DNA from: Macrocystis pyrifera
Lineage: Eukaryota; Sar; Phaeophyceae; Laminariales; Laminariaceae
NCBI GenBank assembly: GCA_031763025.1
Contig: JASSKH010000005.1
Location: 10,682,528 to 10,746,527 of the forward strand
Direction: 5' to 3'
DNA length: 64,000 bases
Shown here: positions 12,934 to 23,727 of the stretch, one piece after another
Position numbering within the stretch: the stretch's first letter is position 1
Layout: every line of letters begins with the position of its first letter
The notes under the pieces: generated by a model
Told to the model about the DNA's origin: nothing
Database searches by the model: none
Seen by the model: only the letters and a program-made list of their open reading frames with translations
Made by a program: the position numbers and the translations under genes

Positions 12934-13680
12934 TTAAACGTGTAGGATATTGTCAAAGTGCAGACGTAGGCCTTCGAGAGGAAAGAACCCCCACCTCAGA
13001 TGCAGGTGAGACAGGAAGAAAGCATATTTTTTCGCAGGTGAGTACATGGCGCTGGCAGTTGCAAGTGGTGAGAAGAATGTACGAGGGTCAGGTCCGCCAC
13101 TCTTCTCAACATCGTCCAAGGTCAGCACCGCGGGAACAAGGGGTGTTGCAACATCGGGCCGACGGCGATGGACGGAGGAGAAAAGCTGAAGAACGTCTGG
13201 ACGAAGGTCAGGATCACTCTTCTCAACACCGTCCAAGGTCAACACCGCGGGAACAAGAGGCGCTGCAACATCGGGCCGACGGCGATGGATGGAGGAGGAA
13301 AGCTGAAGAACGTCTGGACTAAGGTCAGGACCGCCGCTCTTCTTACCACCGTCCAAGGGCAACACCGCGGAAAGGAGGGGCGCTGCAACATCGGGCCAAC
13401 GGCGATGGATGGAAGAGGAATGCTGAAGAACGTCTGGACGAAGGTCAGGACCGCCGCTTTTCTTACCACTGTCTGAGGGCAACACTAAGGAAAGGAGAGG
13501 AGCTGCAACATCGAGCCGACGCCGAGGTGCGGAGGTGGAAGGTGCACGCGCTGCAGCGGTCAATGATCGTAATGGCCGCCGGGCACCGTCGCTCATATGC
13601 GCCGGGCTGGGGGGGTGTCCGAGGAGAAAAGCGCACACGCTGTCGCCGGGAGCACCGGGGTGCCGGATTTGTGCCGACAA
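12934..13680 (-). CDS. Candidate tandem-repeat protein, function unknown
   Basis: An uninterrupted 248-codon frame. Its central part is four repeats of about 39-40 residues with the core HRRRPDVAAPLVPAVL-LDG-EKSGGPDL-PDVLQ. At DNA level the spacings between repeats are 117 and 120 bp, so length changes stay in multiples of three. That favours coding on this or the opposite strand. The opposite strand is open over the same repeats (13168-13476) but hits stops at the last unit. There is no signal peptide, known domain or flanking exon. It could equally be a GC-rich minisatellite that happens to be open. Confidence 0.3.
   Translation of the reverse strand: MSAQIRHPGAPGDSVCAFLLGHPPSPAHMSDGARRPLRSLTAAARAPSTSAPRRRLDVAAPLLSLVLPSDSGKKSGGPDLRPDVLQHSSSIHRRWPDVAAPLLSAVLPLDGGKKSGGPDLSPDVLQLSSSIHRRRPDVAAPLVPAVLTLDGVEKSDPDLRPDVLQLFSSVHRRRPDVATPLVPAVLTLDDVEKSGGPDPRTFFSPLATASAMYSPAKKYAFFLSHLHLRWGFFPLEGLRLHFDNILHV
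13060..13530. repeat. 117-120 bp tandem repeat, four units
   Basis: GAACGTCTGG recurs at 13191, 13308 and 13428, and CATCGGGCC recurs in each unit. A fourth partial unit starts at about 13070. Confidence 0.85.
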
Positions 13681-14249
13681 TGGTTGTGCGTCGAGAAGGG
13701 GGGGTGTTACAGCGAGTGGCGCCAGGGTAGGAGGTTTATAGCGCTGCGACTGTCGTGACCAGCTCTATGGGGAGGATAATACGGTGCGAGACAACTGTTA
13801 TGATTAATGTCACGTGTCGGTTCTATTTGATAGGCAGAGGGCAAGCTTTGGTTGGCATCCTCTGCGCAGATCTTATAGGGGCAGGGACGATCCCCGGTGT
13901 GGGAAGTCTTCAGTCTCGGGTACAGAGCCAGTAATGAGGTTCCGGGACCACCCGGTGTTTACTAAACACCAAGTGAAGCAAAGAAAGTCACATAGCCAAG
14001 TGATTTGTGATACCTGTCCTATCGATCCCCTGCTCTTTGGGCCCTGCCTTGTCCGTCGTGCCCGTCATCGTGTCTGTGGTTCTTCGTTGTCTGTTCGCTC
14101 TGACTGCTTGCAATTACCGCAGTGCATTGATTCACTTTCTGCGTGACCCGATCACCACTGCAGGAAGGCACTTCGTCGAACTCTCAAACAACAGGTGAGC
14201 CGGCCTCAGAGATCTAACGAGCGCGAATCCTTCTGAGAGCTGTACCCTG
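13681..14249. other. Gene-free stretch
   Basis: No exon or repeat recognised with confidence. Confidence 0.4.
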
Positions 14250-14900
14250 TATTAGAACGTACTCGTGGAACTACCGGTATGTGCGCTTGGGAGTTGCAGC
14301 TGCAAGTAACAAGGAGTGATAAGTGATATTGGGGAAGGCTGATGTTCGTGCTGTCATCCGCAGTGCAAAATGTGTGTCGTCGTCGGTGATTTACTCCTTT
14401 TTTTTCAACCATCACTTTTACTTTCCAGCCTAACTCGTATTAAATAGAAGGTTTTACCCTCAGCGACCTTCTCGACAAGCCGTGGTTACAGGTGTCGTCC
14501 CCTTTCCCCCCCGGTACGTGCCTTATATTTTGTCACGCATATGGTTCAGCATTCCAACTGCTCGTCGATTTTCATCGAATCTAGCTAACTCACAATTTTA
14601 TGGAAGAAAACGTCCCTACGAGCATGCACTCGGTGAGACTCGAACCCACGAAAATTACCTTGATCACGCGGACCAACTACCAAACCACCGGGGACGCCGA
14701 CTGATATATAGATTGCATATTTTTAGACATGCTTTCATGTACACACGTAAGCACCGCAGTTGCTTCGTAAGTACCAGGTATGGGTCTGTGTACACGTGTG
14801 CAATATACAGGAACTGTGTAGTATGTCCTCGTAGAAGGAGATAGGGACGTGTGTGCTTGAAACAGGCATACAATTCGTAGGAATAGAGGTAATTGACGCA
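14250..14900 (+). repeat. Third partial copy (R3) of the old dispersed repeat
   Basis: TACTCGTGGAACTACCGGTATG (near 14260) and CACGTAAGCACCGCAGTTGC...TACCAGGTATGG (near 14744-14782) match 16860-16890 and 17080-17115. A tRNA-like unit sits inside it. Confidence 0.5.
14626..14699 (-). other. Degenerate tRNA-like unit (SINE head or tRNA pseudogene)
   Basis: On the minus strand the unit has an A-box-like TGGTTTGGTAGTTGG and a clean B-box GGTTCGAGTCT. The T-arm GTGGG/CTCAC pairs over 5 bp, and the spacing suits a tRNA. The acceptor stem pairs poorly, so a working tRNA is unlikely. The front (CCCCGGTGGT-T) matches the unit at 20231. Confidence 0.45.
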
Positions 14901-15063
14901 GACTGGAGTTTAGTTGTCATCTAGATTGGGGTACAGACAGGGATATACGCGCTCTGGCGGCACAGGGCGACATGAAAACGCTGATTGTATCGCAATCAAA
15001 GCATGATTTGGTTGTGAAATGAAAAACGCAGAATGGGGGGGAAGTGGAGACCTTCTGCCCTTA

Positions 15064-15846
15064 GGCCGTTTCCTATGCGGTTCGATTTCGAGCTTCAGAT
15101 TTGTATTTTTCGATCTCAGAAATAAATGACCCTGCTTATGCAGTCCAAATATGCAAAATCCGACCGGAATTTTTTCTATTTGAGAATCCGATGACCCAGG
15201 TCGTCGGATTTTGGCCGGATTTTGGCGCCAAAATCCGACGACCTGGGCCATCAGATTTTCAAATCGAAAAATGGCATGCTCTTTGAACTCAAGATGTTAT
15301 CCACGACAGCAAACAACAGCAGAACGATCGATGAGTGGATGGTGGTACAGCTGCTGTATAGCGACGTTGCTTCGTGCGTGTGCGGGCGGCGCGTCCCTCC
15401 GTGGTCAGACTAGAGTCGGCTGGCGCGGGCGCGGGCCTAGAGACCAAGAGAAGCGCACTCGGCACGCGCCTCTCCGTGGATACGTACTCGTAGACTAAAC
15501 TGCTGTACAGCAGCAGCAGCAGCAGTCGGTCACAAAATTAAACACAAAATACCAACACAGGTTGACTCTAGTGCACTCGCCGCGTCTCTTCGCTGCCAGA
15601 CCAGAGGCAGTCAGCGTGGGCTCTGACGCTTGGGTCCTATGTGCCGGGCAGCGCAGCCAGCGCGTCTCTTCCCGGCGCCAAATCACAACAACAGCAGTTG
15701 GTCCCGGCGTTTGCTCGAATCTCTACACGCACAATAAGTCTGATTTTTCCGCACAGGAAGACTCTTTCGATTTGCCAAGTTCATAACTGAAATTGCCATC
15801 GGGTCAAAATCTCAAGTTCAAAAATCGAACCGCATAGGAAACGGCC
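15064..15846 (+). mobile_element. Harbinger/Tourist-type MITE, copy 1
   Basis: A 783-bp element with terminal inverted repeats of about 40 bp starting GGCCGTTTCCTATGCGG and ending in the complement. It is flanked by TTA at 15061-15063 and 15847-15849. A 3-bp TTA duplication with GGCC ends is characteristic of PIF/Harbinger MITEs. The interior holds GC-rich palindromic segments and a (CAG)n run near 15507. There is no transposase. The same family recurs at 59439-60155, 60156-60845 and, broken, at 22886-23535. Confidence 0.85.
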
Positions 15847-15849
15847 TTA

Positions 15850-16399
15850 ACCTGAACATTTGTTTTGTATTTTTCAGCATTCGTTATCGAAGTTAACGGC
15901 ATTGTTCCTCGCGTGTTTATACGTAATGAGAGACGAACATTTCAGCGGAGTTTATTTTTTGTGTATCGTACATCATAAGATACGCACTGAGGACATTGTG
16001 ACAGAAAATGTGCACGAACGGTAGTAGAATGATGAGTGTTCATTTTGATCGGTCTCGTACAGAAGAGGAAGTGGCAACTATTATTAATAGTGGGAGCCGC
16101 CCCCACGTCTGGATAAAACGCATAAATATTCAAATGATAATTCATATCAATACTCTGAGGCTGCCAATTGGGTTCGTTGCGACATCTCTCCAGCCAATCG
16201 GCAGAAGGAAGGAAGGAAGGCAAGGGAAGCACGTGTTCAAAGCTCCGCCGTGGTTGGGTATTCTCGGTACTTTGGCGGATGGCCTCCTAGTCGAGCTCGC
16301 AGAAGAGTCAATGGAAGAAGAGAAAGAGGATGTGAAGGGTGTAAGGTTTGAGTTTGTGTACCTGCAATATGAAGGAACAGTTAGTTCGAGAATAGACAG
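15850..16399. other. Stretch between MITE and R2; one unassigned ORF
   Basis: An open frame of 150 codons starts at 16008 and runs to 16460, with an acidic segment (LAEESMEEEKEDVKG). No family is recognised, and its end lies in the old repeat, so coding is doubtful. AT-rich otherwise. Confidence 0.3.
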
Positions 16400-17750
16400 G
16401 GTAGATGTTGTACGTTTCAAGGTACAGCGAGTGGGTGGTAAGACGCCATGTAGGACATAATCACCGTCGCGCTTGAACCTCTCGTAGTCGACGGCATCGC
16501 TGCTGGTGTTTGGATGCGTAATGAAGTGCGGAGAGTGCGTTTGAGTACGGAGAAAATTGAGGGTATCGGGCGTACATGAGAGGAATGGATCGCACATTCG
16601 GTGTGATTATTCAGACTGCGCTGGATCTGCAACAGAAAAGGCGGTGAGATTACGAGTACAGCACTTAGTAGTAGATCATTCGTGAGACACAAGCTGCTTG
16701 GCAATGATTCACAGCGTTCGTGTGTGTTTTGTTACCAGGTATGTAAGTAAGCGTGTGGATGCGTGGATACTGCTGTTTGATGGAAGGGAATACTCGTAGG
16801 ACTTACCGGTACCCTGGTGCGTGATATTTGTAGTGCGGGTTTGCGGATACTGCTTTGATTGATAGAAGGATGTACTCGTGGGAACTACTGGTATGGTGTT
16901 CTTTCAGGAGCTGCAGCGGTAAAGAACCAGAGATGAGATGTCATCGACGAAGGTTGGTGTTCGTGCTATCGTCTCCCGTGGATTTAAGGACTGCGAAATG
17001 TGTGGCGTCGTCATCGCTCTACTGATATGTAAGATTTGCGTGTTTCTTGTTCGAGAACATACGTTCATGTTCGCGTGTAAGCACTGCTGTTGCTTTGTAA
17101 CTACCAGGTATGGTCTGTGTACGTGTGTGTGATATTGTAGTATAAGATGTCCTAGAAGGAGATGGAGACGTGTGTGCTGGAAGCAGGGAAAAACTTCGTG
17201 GCAACAAACACTGATAGGTCATTGGTGTTTGGCTGTCGTCTGGGTGGGTGTACGGACGGCAATATGTATGGCGTCGACGTCCGTCTGTACAGACCCTTAA
17301 GATACCCAAGGTTCTTGTACCCGTATCAAGTAGTAGCTATGTTTTCGCGTATGCGTTTGTTAGCTGCTGTATATTGTGGTGCCAGGAGGTAGAAACGTAT
17401 ATACGAAAAGGAGATAGAAACGCCGTTGTGCTGAAATGAGTGTTCCAGAGGCCGTAACAACAATAACTGGAGGGAGGCTTTTTAAGGCGGAGACCAATGA
17501 CGACGCAGGGTGGCACTTCGTTGTATCGTTCGACTAGTGTATGCTTTGCTGTTGTCTGCAGATTCTTGAGATGGATGTGTGTGTGGTCGTCGTCACTGAA
17601 TACGCCGCAAATGTGTCGATTTCAATGTCTTTCGTCGACTTCGTCGTGCAGGAAAAGAGGAGTGCTTAGAAAAGCGTTGCACGATGGAAAGAAACCTGCA
17701 GTAGGACAACCCGTGGAGCAAATGCAGCGGCCAGGCGACAAAATGGGCCA
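16400..17750 (+). repeat. Old dispersed repeat R2 (uninterrupted copy)
   Basis: Aligns with 2900-4910 minus the nested MITE. At 16850-16870 it reads GCGGATACTGCT-TTGATTG, the equivalent of the target site at 3353-3373 and 4316-4330. It supplies the empty-site comparison for the hAT insertion. Confidence 0.6.
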
Positions 17751-18396
17751 TCGATGTATGATTAATATATACCAGGTATCACAGTTTCGGCTGCCTATTT
17801 TGCTACTAGAATACTCCACAACCAAGCATTTCCTAAGGGTGAAAAAGGTACGGGACCCCGGCCATACCAAAAACATCCTAGAGCTCGAAAGAAAGATTTC
17901 TTTGGGTGTTGATGTGAAGGTATTACCTACTAGGTACTGGGCTATAGGGATAAACGATCGATCGATCACCTAGCCCAGAGTAATCCTTATAACACTCTTC
18001 CCCCACCTGAACGGCGGAATTTTCACGGCGTCGGCAACGTATACGACCGTACACTGAACTACCCGCTTCGTTTCAACACCTGGAAACCAGGGAGTTGTGT
18101 TATTAGAGACGCACGCAAAAGTGTTTCTATAGAAGATCTGTTCAAAGTGAGATTCGAAGTCGTGTCCCCGACGACGTTTAATGAGAGGGTGTACCTACTG
18201 AGCTATATAGGTATAAGACCGACCGATTCCCAACCCAGGGTATTTCTTTAATGCTTGTTGAGCTGTCTCCGTTGCTCGCTCCAAGTCGAGCGCGACATGC
18301 TCCCTACTACCTACCACACCGTTCAAAGTGATGGACAAAAATTAGTGATACTGCTGTAGTTCTCGGCGTGTGAAATGCATATTCTTACGACACGAC
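17751..18396. other. Gene-free stretch with tRNA-like remnants
   Basis: A hairpin with CTGGGCTA / TAGCCCAG arms lies at about 17938-17979. Its flank resembles the 5' part of the tRNA-like unit at 18126-18212. Confidence 0.45.
18126..18212 (-). other. tRNA-like unit, probably a SINE head or tRNA pseudogene
   Basis: The minus strand shows a perfect A-box TAGCTCAGTAGG (18193-18204) and a near B-box CTTCGAATCTC (about 18149-18160) at tRNA spacing. The T-stem and acceptor stem do not pair well and no clear anticodon stem forms, so it is unlikely to give a working tRNA. It could promote Pol III transcription of a SINE. Confidence 0.45.
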
Positions 18397-19622
18397 ACAG
18401 GTGGCCACTGGAGTACCTTGAGAGAGTACTCTGGTGGACCTGAAGCGAAAACACCTTGAGCCACAAATCTCAAGGTCGATCATTGCCCAACGTGAACGTT
18501 CACAACGTCCCCGGATTGTCGAATGTACGCGTCACAATGTACTCAGGTTCGGAAACGTACCAGGTCAAACAAGATGCTGTGTTTCTTGTGACACGGCTGA
18601 CCGCACAACAAAGGTCGAAATCGAATCGAGAAACAAACCACAAAAAATTGAAAAACGACAAAAACAAAGCAAAATCCTGAAATCCGGGCAAAAAGACGAA
18701 ACACGCAAAAATACCGATATTAATGGAGAAAAATGAAATCGGATAAGGCAACTTAATAGACTAAGTGCCGTGCATACGCCCGCAACAATGTTACCCACTC
18801 ACGACAAGTTTTGTTGTATGGTCAACACTGTGATGTTTTTTCCTGTATATATACATTTGCTGGTCTCCCTCGCTGTTTTGCACTGCACAAAACCGAGACC
18901 ATATGCGACACATGCTCTACATGCAAAAATCACCCAAAACGTACCTTAAAATTAATCAAAACATGTGAAACTTCGGCACATACCACGTTCGGGGAAGAAG
19001 AAGTTTTGTACTATTTTTCATACTCTAAAAAAATAATTCCGCGTCTATTCTGCAATAAACGAAAAGTTGCCAAAAATACCACTACAAATATTTTGATAAA
19101 AAAATGCGATCGGCGCAAAACTCGCCTCTTTTACGATGCAAACATCATTAATATTGCAGATACATAATAATACCTGGTAGACGGCAATTCGCAGTATAAC
19201 TGCACCCATTGTCAACATCATGCCCCTCTTCCCCATACCTTCCTTCTTCTCAATCATGCCAACGGTTCAGTACCCCTTTGCAAGCCCCAAATTTCCTTCG
19301 TTCAATGTTCCGTGTTATATTTCGTCAATATATAAACATACAACAACATACATACAAACAACAAGCAGTATACAATTAATCGAAAAATGTGTCATCGTAG
19401 GTGTTGGAGAAAAAAAAAAAAAAAAACAATCGTTGCAAGAACATCCACAAACCTAACGACACCGTCACATGTAACTAAAAGTTCGCGACAGGACGTCTCA
19501 CACTCGAGGTGCATTTGTTACGTTCCGCAAGCGCTGCGGTATACATTTTTCCTGTCGCCGCAACGTGCTAAGGTTGTGGTTTCGCCACAACGTCCCGCAA
19601 CGTACCCAAGTGGCCACCTGTG
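18397..19622 (-). mobile_element. 1.2-kb DNA element with CACAGGTGGCCAC ends, copy B (inverted)
   Basis: Perfect 13-bp terminal inverted repeats, CACAGGTGGCCAC at 18397 and GTGGCCACCTGTG ending at 19622. It is the reverse-orientation partner of 5695-6894, alike along its whole length. Length 1226 bp against 1200. No target duplication is obvious (CGA left, GAG right). ORFs are short and not shared with copy A. Confidence 0.75.
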
Positions 19623-20230
19623 GAGCTTTTATGATACGCATATTATACATACGACCACATGCATACTAACGGTATTCATACCATACGCGCTGCGTGTACA
19701 CGTATTACAGTACAAGCGGGTGATCTCATCGCGAAGGTGATGATGTGTGGCTAAGAAGACGCTACTGGTTATTACACGCCCTCCGCGCCAGTTGTTGCTG
19801 CTGTGTTGCTGATTTGTTTTTCGCTACTTGTTGTGGTTGAGATTTGTTTCGCACTTGAAGTTGTTTTATTTTTTTTCACTCGATGACGCGGTTAAGAAGA
19901 CTTTAATGAATGCCAGATACAAGTATATCACATCCCACCCACCCACCCACCCACCCACCATACATGGGTTTCGCGCTGGCGCGCATCGGTTAACAATGAA
20001 ATGTTGGTGATGGGTGGTGTGTGTGATGGTCAGATCAATCAGCACACGCACCAACCAACGCACCCAGCAACCCACTTACCCACTTACCCATACCCATCCA
20101 CCTATACCCACACAGCCAATATACAGGGTTTTACCTAACAGTGAAGGTGATTCCAAGACTATTATTGTTAGATGACATCAGCCACGCTCCCCATTCCCAC
20201 CGTTGTTGTACATACGTTGTTTGACCGATC
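19623..20230. other. Gene-free stretch with (CCCA)n and a repeated block
   Basis: (CCCA)n lies near 19935-19960. The block GGGTTTCGCGCTGGCGCGCA plus ATCGGTTAACA (near 19975) and the following CACGCACCAACC-ACG-ACCCAGCAAC recur near 21833-21925, with a further partial copy near 21985. This is a two-copy local repeat. No exon recognised. Confidence 0.5.
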
Positions 20231-20500
20231 GCCCCGGTGGTCTAGTGGATCGGAGTTCCAATCCCACCGTGGTGAGATTTTGACTTAATTTTCAAAAATA
20301 GAAAGGAACCAATTGTTGAGAGCGCCTTCGTGGCGTGGGTAGACGCAATTTGATGCGAGTCAACAAGGGAAGAAAGGGCTCAAGCCTTCTCGCGATGAAA
20401 ACACAAAGCACGAACCGTAGTGGGGAGAGGGGATAAGAGCCTACTATGACCCCGGGTCTGAGCGCCAGGATGAAGAGAAAAAAGAAGTGCGAAGACAAAT
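20231..20500 (+). repeat. tRNA-derived SINE-like unit
   Basis: The head CCCCGGTGGTCTAGTGGATCG carries an A-box. A few bases later GTTCCAATCCCACC acts as a B-box, so the anticodon region appears deleted. The body that follows matches 9535-9720. Confidence 0.45.
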
Positions 20501-20608
20501 AATGAGAAGGAAAACTCCCCCCCCCTCGCCAGATGTTGTTGATGCGTGTTGTTGATTACTGTTTCCACTGGGTTATGTCATTTTTGTACTTGGTGTATTG
20601 ATATTTTA

Positions 20609-21752
20609 TACAAGGCGCTTCGCTCCGCGGGTGGCCTATGCCGCTCGCTACGCTCGCTCAGGAAGGAAAAGTACAACAAATTACGCGAAGCGGACAGAAG
20701 AGGTCCATGATTCAATATTGTTTTTTTCATGACTGTAGTTGCCAACTGGCGACTTGATAATGCCAAGAGTCTAGCCGCCATGCTTCAAGAGAAAACAGCT
20801 CGGACGCCACATACGCTTCGCGTCGCCGGCGGTTTTCTGCTACGCTCGCTCACATGTCGTACGTACGTACATACCCCAGGTAGGGTACTTATTTTCTTCT
20901 TTCGATATGCTCTGTGTCTGTGATCGTATGTACGAAAGATAAAGCACAGAACGGCACAGAGCAACACAGCAAAAACAATGAAAATGAAACCGAAAATATC
21001 TGAAAGAAAAAGATCCCCGTCCTCTTTCGTGTAATAATTTACTACCTGATTGGAACACCGTACACCGGTCAAAAAGAAGAAAAGAAGAAAAGAAAAAATC
21101 AAACAGAAGAGCTTCTCTCAGCCTCGTACGCCGCCCGCCCCTCTCGCGACCATCTTTCCACCGATTCGGTCCGGGTAAAGCTTTCCTCCCTCTCTTCCAC
21201 AGTGAGCCCCGTCGCCCGCCTCGCGTGAAGCCCGGTGCTCACCGTGGACCTCGTTCGCCAGCTCGACAATGTTGTTGCTCAGACTGGCTTTAATGTCAGC
21301 CCGGTCGCAAAAATAAGCACCGCTTGAATATTATCTTACAATCCCGAACGACCCCCTAAATACTCGAACGTATTCTATCAAAAATCACCAATGGAGGCCA
21401 GACAGAGCCTTTTGATGCATCCCTCGTGTCTCGAGGCACACGCGACGCCTAGGCACGAAAGCGGCGACCGCGCTCGTTGCAACTCCCCCTCTACCCGCCA
21501 GCACCCGCTGACACCCGCGACGGTGCCGGGTTCACCCGCGCAACCGTGCTCAGAGTACACGCACGCACACAAAACGAAAGAAGAAAAAAGGAAAGGTCTG
21601 AAAGTACGACGAGAAATAGAGAAAACAAAGACCCGCTGGAAGGGTCCGGCAAGTAATAAAAGGAGGCGATTTTCCAAGTGGGAGCTCTGAGAGGCCGGGG
21701 ATGTACCAACCGAGCACGCTCAGAGATCGAGATAATCTACAAGTAGTTCTAT
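20609..21752 (-). mobile_element. GCGAGCG repeat element, copy 1
   Basis: A full-length (1144 bp) reverse-orientation copy of the family at 38555-39716 and 47235-50368. In element orientation it begins ATAGAACTACTT and ends GCCTTGTA. Just inside the 3' end is a strong hairpin (GGGCGGC / GCCGCCC in the other copies; slightly decayed here) next to GAGCGAGCGTAGCG palindromic sequence. There are no terminal inverted repeats and no clear target duplication. ORFs are not conserved between copies (a one-base indel shifts the longest one here). Class unassigned. Confidence 0.7.
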
Positions 21753-22885
21753 GTTTGGCTCTTGGTGATATAGTCACAAGTAATTAATGCAGACCAGTAC
21801 ACCCCCCTCCGCCCGTCTATCCACCATACAAGGGTTTTGCGCTGACGCGCATCGCTCAACATTGATTTTTTGGCGATGATTAGACCAACCAGCCCACGCA
21901 CCAACCGACGGACCCAGCAACAAACTTACCGACCAACTCACATCCATCCATACCCACCCACCCACCCGAACACAATAATAAAAGTTTTCTGCGCTGATGC
22001 GCATCGCTTGACAGTGAATGCGGTCCCAGACCAATGCTATATACGCAGTAGAAATATCAAACGGCTAACGCAGTAGCTTAATGCAGTCAGGAGTTCGACT
22101 ACTTCAAGGCGTCTGTCACTCCCCTCGTTCCCGTCGTTCCTGTAGTTCCGCGTACCTTAAACGGTGCCAGGTACTTGGAAACACCTTGGGAACAGCAGAG
22201 CAATGCATAACGTTGGCCCTGCTCTTACAATCATAAATAAATCAACATATGTATAGTACCTATGTATCATACCCTCGTTTCGTCGCTTGGAGGTGGTCGA
22301 TTTCCTCTCAGCCCGTATAAAGTATTTTTTGCCCTCGATAAATGCGTCGAGCGCTGTTCTCAGTTTGATTGTCTTTATTTGTTGAAGTTGCAGTTGGAGT
22401 TGTTGAGAATGACGAGAAACACCAGTCGGGACCGGCACAGACGGCACCCCAGCAGGCGGGGTTTGACTGAGACTGAGCGTCTGCGTGCTGGCTATCGATA
22501 CTACTCCTGGTCGTATAGGACATGAGATATTCGTCGTGGTTCGTAAAGATTGTCGTTATTGATATCTAATAGTGGTGCACAAGACACTTTCACACCCTAC
22601 TATTATGTCAGTATTACTAGAAACTTGACGCACTATAGCACAATCTGTAGAACATATCATTTTGATACCTTGGTTGCTAGTTATTTTCCATGTACTACAT
22701 TGTTACATATGCAGTAAGCACAGAAGTATGGGATACACAGCGGTCCTTACTCCAACGGACACAGTTGTACAGGAGTAAATGGCCAGGTATTTAAGGGATT
22801 AGTTAGTATGAAATACACAGCGGTCCAACACTTCGGTTTCAAATATAGTGCTACCAGCCGCAGGGCATCGCAGCGGCAAGAGCAA
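21753..22885. other. Gene-free stretch
   Basis: Holds the second copy of the GCGCTGACGCGCATCGCT block (21833-22020). Otherwise no exon or RNA is recognised. Confidence 0.4.
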
Positions 22886-23535
22886 CTGCGCCAGTACACA
22901 GCTGTATAGCGACGTTGCCTGCACCCGACGCGCATTCAGCAGGCGGCGCATCTCTCCGTAGCCAAACTACAGTCGGCTGGCGCGGGCTCGGGCTTAGAGG
23001 CCGACATATTTGTAGACTACAGCAGCAGCAGTCAGTTGTGAAATACATTTTTTGAGCTTCAGATTTTGGCTGGGTAGCATTTTCAGCTGTGAACTTGGCA
23101 AATCGAAACAGCGGTCTTCCTGTCATGCGGAAAAATCGGATTTATTGTGCGCGCAGAGATTCGACCGAGACCACCTGCTGTTGTTGTGGTCTGGTGCCGC
23201 CAATGGACGCGCTGGGTGCGCTGCACTGCGCGTAGGACCCAAGCGTCCAAGCCAACTTTGACCACCTTCCTTTGGTCTGGCGGCGGAGGGACGTGCCGAG
23301 TGTGCTTTAAAAGTCAACGTGTCTTTGTATTTTGTACTTCATAATGTGATTGACTGCTGCTGTTGCTGTGCCGCTGCTGTAGTCTACGAGTACGTATCCA
23401 CCCGAGATGTGCGCGACGAGTGCGCTTCTCTTGGTCTCTAGGCCTAAACCCGCGCCAGCCGACTGTAGTCTGGACGCGGAGAGATGCGCCGCCCGCTGAC
23501 CGCGTGCCAGGCGCGAAGCAACGACTCTATACAGT
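22886..23535. mobile_element. Rearranged fragments of the Harbinger-type MITE
   Basis: 22886-23040 matches the MITE interior in plus orientation (TATAGCGACGTTGC, GCCAAACTACAGTCGGCTGG). 23045-23535 matches it mostly inverted (AGCCGACTGTAGTCTGG, GCGAAGCAACG). Both ends are lost. The right limit abuts a TTAGGG-type end at 23536. Confidence 0.6.
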
Positions 23536-23727
23536 TAGGGATGGGAATGGATTCGTTTTAGTACGCTTTGTTGGCCAATGAAAAACATTTTGTGGGTTGT
23601 TACACATTCGACAGATTGACATGTATTTTCAACTGACGGGTTATTATGTGCGAGCACCGAAACATATGATGAGGATCGCAGACAAGTAAAGGCGAAAAGT
23701 AGAAAGAAATCCACTGCTGCCGGCGGC
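23536..23727 (+). repeat. Solo end of the TTAGGG-type element
   Basis: TTAGGGATGGGAATGGATTC at 23536 is nearly identical to the left end at 33286. No matching right end is found nearby. Confidence 0.5.

Noticed and set aside
18126..18212. Functional tRNA gene
   Set aside because: A and B boxes are present but acceptor, anticodon and T stems do not pair properly.
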